From contig NC_072893.1 in assembly GCF_027943255.1 (NCBI RefSeq), positions 38,834,001 to 38,898,000 of the forward strand: a stretch of 64,000 bases of DNA, read 5' to 3'. A model generated the notes under the pieces. It was not told the origin of the DNA, ran no database searches, and saw only the letters and a program-made list of their open reading frames with translations. The position numbers were made by a program, and so were the translations under genes. Below are positions 59,157 through 64,000 of the stretch, in pieces (the stretch's first letter is position 1; each line of letters begins with the position of its first letter). Source of the DNA: Anastrepha obliqua (Eukaryota; Arthropoda; Insecta; Diptera; Tephritidae).

Positions 59157-59690
59157 TTTTTTTTCCCCCGTTCACTCCTCTCGTGAGCATAGGGCCCCGA
59201 CAAGACTCAGTTTTGCGTTAATCTGTTTTGATTTCTGACAGAGTAGGTGATTAGCCAGCCGCTAACAGTCCTAAGTAATGGGAATTCCCACCTGCTTAGG
59301 AGCAACGCCTTCTTACTGCTTGGAGCGCCATCTGTGTGTCACATTTTTATGGCAGAAGGATCGCACAGATGGTTGAGGACATCGCTAAATTTGGTGTGTC
59401 TGCCCTATTAGCGCGATTGCCCGCTTCCTCTTATTGGCGCCACCGATGCAATGTATAACTGTGTGTTTTTCTTTGGTTTTTCTTGGTTTAGCAGCTTAAG
59501 GATGGAAAGGATAAGGTTTTGGGGTTCAGGAATGGAATTCGAGGATTGTATTTTTTTCTTTGTTTTTGTAGAAACAGGGAAAGTAGGTAAACTTGGAAAA
59601 GTGCGAGGACTGTGCTTTACGTGGGATTCCAACCCACAACCTCTGGGATGGCGGGCAAGTGCACTTACGCTAAAGAACCGGGGCCTATGA
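59157..59690 (-). mobile_element. tRNA-derived SINE, second type
   Basis: Minus strand from about 59690: A box TAGCGTAAGTG (59673-59663), 27 bases, then B box GGTTGGAATCC (59635-59625; one change from consensus), a 400-bp body and a terminal A run (59164-59157). The GGTTCTTTAGC...TCCCAC part resembles a tRNA head but does not fold as a full tRNA. Target duplications were not found. It differs from the SINE at 39224. Confidence 0.65.
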
Positions 59691-60109
59691 AATACAGTAG
59701 ACGAAATGGGTACCTACACTTGCGTATCCTCTTTGAAACTTTAAAGTTGGTCAACAAAATATCAGTGATGAGGAAATGAAAAACTGAACAAACAGAATTA
59801 CTATATTAAATCCGTACTTCCACGTATTTATGCTATTTTGATTAACAAACAAAAAAATTAACTTTTGATACTACTTTTCATCTATTAGAAAATAGAGAAT
59901 TCATATCTTCAGAAATGCTATTAAAAACTAAGCAAAACTCTCAGTAAATTCACAAATCGCCCCTAGACTGCATTTAGATTGAAAAGTATTGCAAAAAATT
60001 GATAGGAACTTTAGTTATCTCTAAATTTATAAAAAAAATTTGGAAATCAGCTAATTAGTTTTGAAGGAAAAGGCAATTTAGTGAACTCTGCTTATCTCTG
60101 CGAATGTCC
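59691..60109. other. non-coding, nothing recognised
   Basis: AT-rich; no match noticed. Confidence 0.35.
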
Positions 60110-60258
60110 TAACAGACTGGGAGGAGCGTTTCCACGACAGTCGGTTCTACGTTACCGAAACGGCCCGGATTTATATCCGGCCAAGGACTATCACTCCAGC
60201 AGCATTCCCCGAATGTAAGTTGGGGAATGTTTATGCTGCTACAACAACCACAACAACA
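60110..60258 (+). repeat. LINE-type 3' end with hairpin and CAA tail
   Basis: A run of GGCCCGGATTTATATCCGG, then GCAGCATTCCCC...GGGGAATG...ATGCTGC, which can form a stem-loop, then CTACAACAACCACAACAACAAC. The layout is of a LINE or SINE 3' end with a (CAA)n tail. Confidence 0.6.
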
Positions 60259-60540
60259 ACTTGAAGCACCCTATAACGAATATTGCAAAAGCTGCAACGA
60301 CATTGAAGAAGAAGAGACTATAGAACACTTCCAATGCGGGTGCATGGCTCTGGATAGAACAAGGTTTAATATTTTAGGAAAAAGTTCCCTGAATAACTTG
60401 GCAGAAGTAGCCAATAAAAAAATAACAAGCCTTGTTAGATATTATAAATTAAGGCCACGGGTTGGTTTAATGACGGCAATGTAGAGGGAGGATAGGGGAC
60501 ATCCCCGGTGGTATGTCAACCGACAACCACTATACCTACC
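60259..60540 (+). pseudogene. LINE C-terminal fragment
   Basis: YNEYCKSCNDIEEEETIEHFQCGCMALDRTRFNILGKSSLNNL (60270-60400) is the CxxC...H....C motif region of an RNase H-type LINE, followed by ASLVRYYKLRP-like end and a CCTACCTACC tail at about 60530-60545. 5' truncated, frame open. Confidence 0.75.
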
Positions 60541-60989
60541 TACCTAAACTTCGAAAACTTTTTAATATTAGATTTCATTTTCAGAGTCAGGAACAAAACT
60601 TACGAAAAACTAAACATATTTAAACAGGGTGCTTACGGTAGTTAAAGACATGCAAATATGTGGCTGTAACTTCCCAAAGCCATTATTTTTTGTTTGTGTT
60701 TTCTTTTTCAGGTAAAACGTGGCAAGAAATGCAGGCACATTCAATAATCGACGCTATACCTATGTGCAAATGATACGGATTGAGAAATTTCAAATCTACT
60801 TAACCCTCCGTTTGACACCCGGATCTGGCCAGACTTTGTGGACGTGAAGCGTGAATTTAACATATTTCTATTAAAGCTAATCACTTGAGCTTCCAGGTAG
60901 CTTGCTGAGATTAAATTATCTATTGAATTGTAGATTTAACCTTTTAAAAGGGGTCCTCAAACAGGACGAACGAAAAAAAGGCAGACCTG
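60541..60989. other. non-coding, nothing recognised
   Basis: No match noticed. Confidence 0.35.
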
Positions 60990-61600
60990 TATGCCCAAGC
61001 GAAGGTTTTGAAAAAGGTGTCCCACGAAAGGTGAATTGGAAGCATCACGCGGCGATGAAAAGTCATTTTCATAACGAAAAAACCCGAGGAAAGTTCTGGT
61101 TCCATCCGATTTGCACAATTTATTCAACAATTGCAAGCGATCGTTGATGAAGATCGTTCAAAATCAATAAGGGTTCCTGCGAGGGCGCTAGATATTTCTG
61201 ATGGTCTTATTTGTGGAGTGCTCTAAGAAGTATAAATACTACCTTACGCGTAGAAGATAGTTTATAGGGCCTTTTAAACAAAATTAAAGGCGCTTAAGGG
61301 TGCCTCAGATTTTATGATATTTTCTGAGGAAAAAAATTTTGAGCAAGGCCAATAGACCAACTACAGAAATGACAGATCGCTATGTGTCAGTCCTACAGAG
61401 ATTCCTGTTGTCATGCATACGAAGCTTCCAGCCACTATTATGGTTGTTGTGAGCAACAAAAGACATGCCATGCCACCACTCTTCTTTACTCAAGGATTTC
61501 GAGTGAATTCTGCCGCATGTATCGAGATTCTAGTCACAGTAGTGGAACTCTGAATTTTTAGTGTATGTGGCGACAGCCCATACATCTTTCAGCAGGATTC
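60990..61600 (+). pseudogene. Tc1/mariner-superfamily transposase relic
   Basis: Readable pieces: FIQQLQAIVDEDRSKSIRVPARALDISDGLICGVL (61110-61225, helix-turn-helix part), MIFSEEKNFEQGQ (61315-61355, first catalytic region with Asp changed to Glu), YRNDRSLCVSPTEIPVVMHTKLPATIMVVVVSNKRHAMPPLFFTQGFRVNSAACIEIL and PYIFQQDS (61585-61605, second catalytic Asp). Several stops. It ends just before the LINE end at 61620. Confidence 0.7.
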
Positions 61601-61619
61601 TTCTACAAGACTACTGTTC

Positions 61620-61830
61620 AGAATTTGGAGTACGAAGATCGATACTGAGAAACATAGAAAATGAGAGGAAAATTGAAAGACCGCCTACAAGATGGAGCGC
61701 TGACATCAAAATAATAACAAATTGAAAAAATTACACAAAATAGAGAAAATTGAAAATCAATGGAGGGGGGCTGTGTTCAACAGTGGGTGTAAATAACTAG
61801 TTGACGATGATGATGATCGCAGGGGTATAG
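61620..61830 (+). pseudogene. LINE 3'-end fragment with GATGATGAT tail
   Basis: RKIERPPTRWSADIKIITN (61670-61730) is the GRPPTRWADDI motif before the end of CR1/RTE-like LINE proteins; LCSTVGVNN and a GATGATGATGATC tail (61806-61818) follow. Frame broken. Confidence 0.65.
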
Positions 61831-62246
61831 ATTAAGGGTTGCCAAAAAAAATTTGTCTGTATAGTCATTGAGTAACTATTTTTCATGTGTGATCCTTGGT
61901 TACAGTAAATTTTCCATATCCTTTACAATTATTTCTAATGCTTCTTCTAAGAAACGATTGTCTATTAAAAAGTTTGTTCTAAACTCATTTTTACACAAAT
62001 GTGTTACCTTCTACTTATCCAAACTCTCTTGATCCGAGCACCACCTAGCAGATAAATTGGTTTCGAAGAGTATATCTTCCAATTAAAAAATATTGTTGAT
62101 ATTATTTTTTGCGTATGAGCCGAGTCGTACCCTAAATGGAATATTTCAACGTCCGTGCCACCTTAAGAGTAATATTTTTCGAAAAATTAGTAAGCAATAA
62201 GCTGCCTGCAAGATTATTTTACTTATGACTAAAGAAACATTTCCCT
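61831..62246. other. non-coding, nothing recognised
   Basis: No match noticed. Confidence 0.35.
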
Positions 62247-62925
62247 TATCTAGGTTTCTGGACACAAGAATGTAGAGGGAAATGAAATTGGCGATGAACT
62301 TGCCAGGAAGGGATTCACAGAACCGGTTTCAGCTGTCCCCTTCTTAGGCATCGGTGTCCCCTTGACCGTTGTTAAAGGGAAACTACACAATTTCTTTCTA
62401 AAAAAATCGCAAGACAGATGGAGGTCTGTCTTATCGTGTGCTATTTCGAAAATACTATGGCCTCAGTATGACAGAAACAGAACGCTTTAGGTGATGGGAA
62501 GCCCCCGCCATTCAAATTCCAAACTCCTTGCGGTATTCACTGATCACTGGGTGATCGATACCCATGCGAAGAAGCTTGGAATTCCGTACAACCGCTATTG
62601 CAGAAGCTGTGGAGATCATGCAGAGAAAGAGACTGTAGAACACTTTCTCTGCAAATGTCCGGCTCTGGCGGCTAGGCGCTTGAGTTTCCTCAGCGTGCCC
62701 TTTGAGGATGACTTGAAGAAATTCTCCAGCCTAGATCCCTTTTCTCTCCTCGACTACATCAACAGCACTGGATGGCTGTAGACGGATTTTCTTCTTCCTT
62801 ACCTTTCTTCCTTAAATCATTTTACAGGTAGTGGGCCACATTATGGTATCAAAACGGCTCGTAAGTGCTACTCGAAGTGTACCTGGGGTACTCTTGCCAT
62901 CTTACCTACCTACCATGACTGAAGT
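62247..62925 (+). mobile_element. 5'-truncated RNase H-bearing LINE end
   Basis: SGHKNVEGNEIGDELARKGFTEPVSAVPFLGIGVPLTVVKGKL (62255-62385, last RNase H motif), then LLAVFTDHWVIDTHAKKLGIPYNRYCRSCGDHAEKETVEHFLCKCPA and LLDYINSTGWL, stop 62779. The 3' UTR contains GGTATCAAAACGG and ends in CTTACCTACCTACC. Imperfect repeats ATGACTAAAG (62225) and ATGACTGAAG (62918) could be the target duplication. Same family as 10708-12375, with one stop at about 62489. Confidence 0.8.
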
Positions 62926-64000
62926 TCAAGCAGACTCAGATGAAATCGAAACTTTTCGATCAAACCAACACTTGGTGGAATATTTAGCTTCGGTAACTGC
63001 GGTTTCGAGAGTAGGTTTGGTCGGTCCGTAAATTCCGCTTACTTGGTAAAAAGAGTAGGTGAAATCACTATGTATTATTAAATTATATAAAAACGTACTA
63101 ATAAAGCTCCATTTACAGAAGAATAAATAGCAGGACACGAATGTTGTCACACAATAACAGTGAAATGATATATCACCACTTTTCAGAAGCAGCAAATTTT
63201 GTTAGTACTAAGCTGCTAAGTCTTAAATAGCCACCTAACTCCTAACTGAGGTCAGGCTATAAGAGTTACGTTTCGCCGTTGATTTCAAGCAGTTGAAAAG
63301 AATTATCGGAAACTAACATAACGAGTGTGCACATGTTAAAGTAAAATTTGTTGACAGGAGATGATACTCTATCCTCCGTCCACTTCTGACCGCACTTTAA
63401 ATATTGCCTTCAAAAAGAAAAAAACAAAAAAAGGCTTGCAGTTTTTCGGATTTAAAATTTTTCGCTCACGTCATTTACTTCCATAAATCACTGTTTCAAT
63501 ACCGATACGAAATCAATGCGCCTTTTACCCTATCAATAGTTGTGCCTGCGTAAAGAAGCCTTTGGACATGTCATACATAAATCAGTGTAAAGTGCAATGT
63601 TGCAACATGCGCCACACAAAAATATGCATGCAGCATGCGCCAACATACAGCACTTTCGCGCTCCCACACACACACATACATATGAAAATACAATGAACAA
63701 TGCCATTCGCACTCACTCACCTGACAAGCAAATTGCGACACAATTTCTGCTCATATTTGCTGGCATTGCCTTTTTCGCTACACTCGAACGGCTATCGCTC
63801 AACGCTGTTGCTGTTGTTATTTTTGTTATTACTTTTTGTCGTCTTTCTTGTTCCTTTTGCCCTTGTTGTACACTCGTATAAATATATCAGCACTATAGAT
63901 GCATACCCCCACTCGTTATTCAACTAGACATATTGGGTGGTGGTGCCGAGTGGGTGTCGCAAAAACACAGCTGCTGCCTTAAATGTGGCCGGCCGCCGAC
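62926..64000. other. non-coding; probable upstream or intronic DNA of the kek5-like gene
   Basis: No repeat or protein match noticed. 63600-63930 is richer in CA and GCATGC-type words and has fewer A/T runs than its surroundings, but no promoter or first exon can be called. Confidence 0.35.

Noticed and set aside
59620..59690. Possible tRNA gene on the minus strand
   Set aside because: B box departs from consensus, no cloverleaf closes, and a long body with an A run follows.
1..64000. CRISPR arrays, operons, bacterial promoters or phage genes
   Set aside because: No regular direct repeats with spacers were seen, and splice signals, SINEs and insect transposons show a eukaryotic chromosome.

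Overview
The window looks like nuclear DNA from a higher dipteran fly. It is AT-rich, and its only recognisable host gene is a kekkon-family LRR-Ig receptor (best match kek5) with a spliced 5' end. The transposon set (mariner, Tc1, piggyBac-like, RTE-like, R1-like and RNase H-bearing non-LTR elements, tRNA-derived SINEs) is typical of acalyptrate flies. A tephritid-like fly is my guess from general resemblance, not a demonstrated identity.

Almost everything else is mobile-element debris, much of it nested. 0-10 kb: a piggyBac-type transposase relic split by a TTAA-flanked MITE, a second TTAA MITE, two LINE fragments lying tail to tail, a deleted mariner-like element, and a LINE split by a TTAA MITE that is itself split by a younger LINE. 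10.3-13.5 kb: a Tc1-like element with long inverted repeats that swallowed a LINE. 14-19 kb: a LINE, a SINE piece, a TATG-rich minisatellite broken by an R1-like insertion, and an RTE-like LINE. 20-26 kb: a mariner sitting inside a SINE, a second deleted mariner-like copy, and a LINE with a 326-codon open reading frame. 27-31 kb: two TTAA MITEs on either side of a transposase pseudogene whose 3' flank shares a core with those MITEs. 32-47 kb: RTE-like and other LINE relics, a deleted Tc1-like element, a mariner with a SINE in it, a second SINE-like piece, a 709-bp foldback element and more mariner relics. 47-55 kb: LINEs, another TTAA MITE, a decayed mariner-like copy, a minisatellite and a LINE with a clear target-site duplication. 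56-58.8 kb: the large kek5-like exon on the minus strand. 59-64 kb: sequence upstream of that exon (probably intron), with a SINE, LINE 3' ends and a Tc1/mariner relic.

The most unusual signal is a dispersed family of TTAA-flanked non-autonomous elements. Three complete-looking copies and one piggyBac-relic insertion are 731-738 bp; two more are shorter or interrupted. Their terminal repeats differ, but all have the same inner core at about the same distance from one end. The same core lies directly downstream of the 28.2-29.2 kb transposase pseudogene, which makes that pseudogene's family a candidate for the autonomous partner. The genes here do not form a pathway: apart from the receptor exon, the window records successive transposon invasions.
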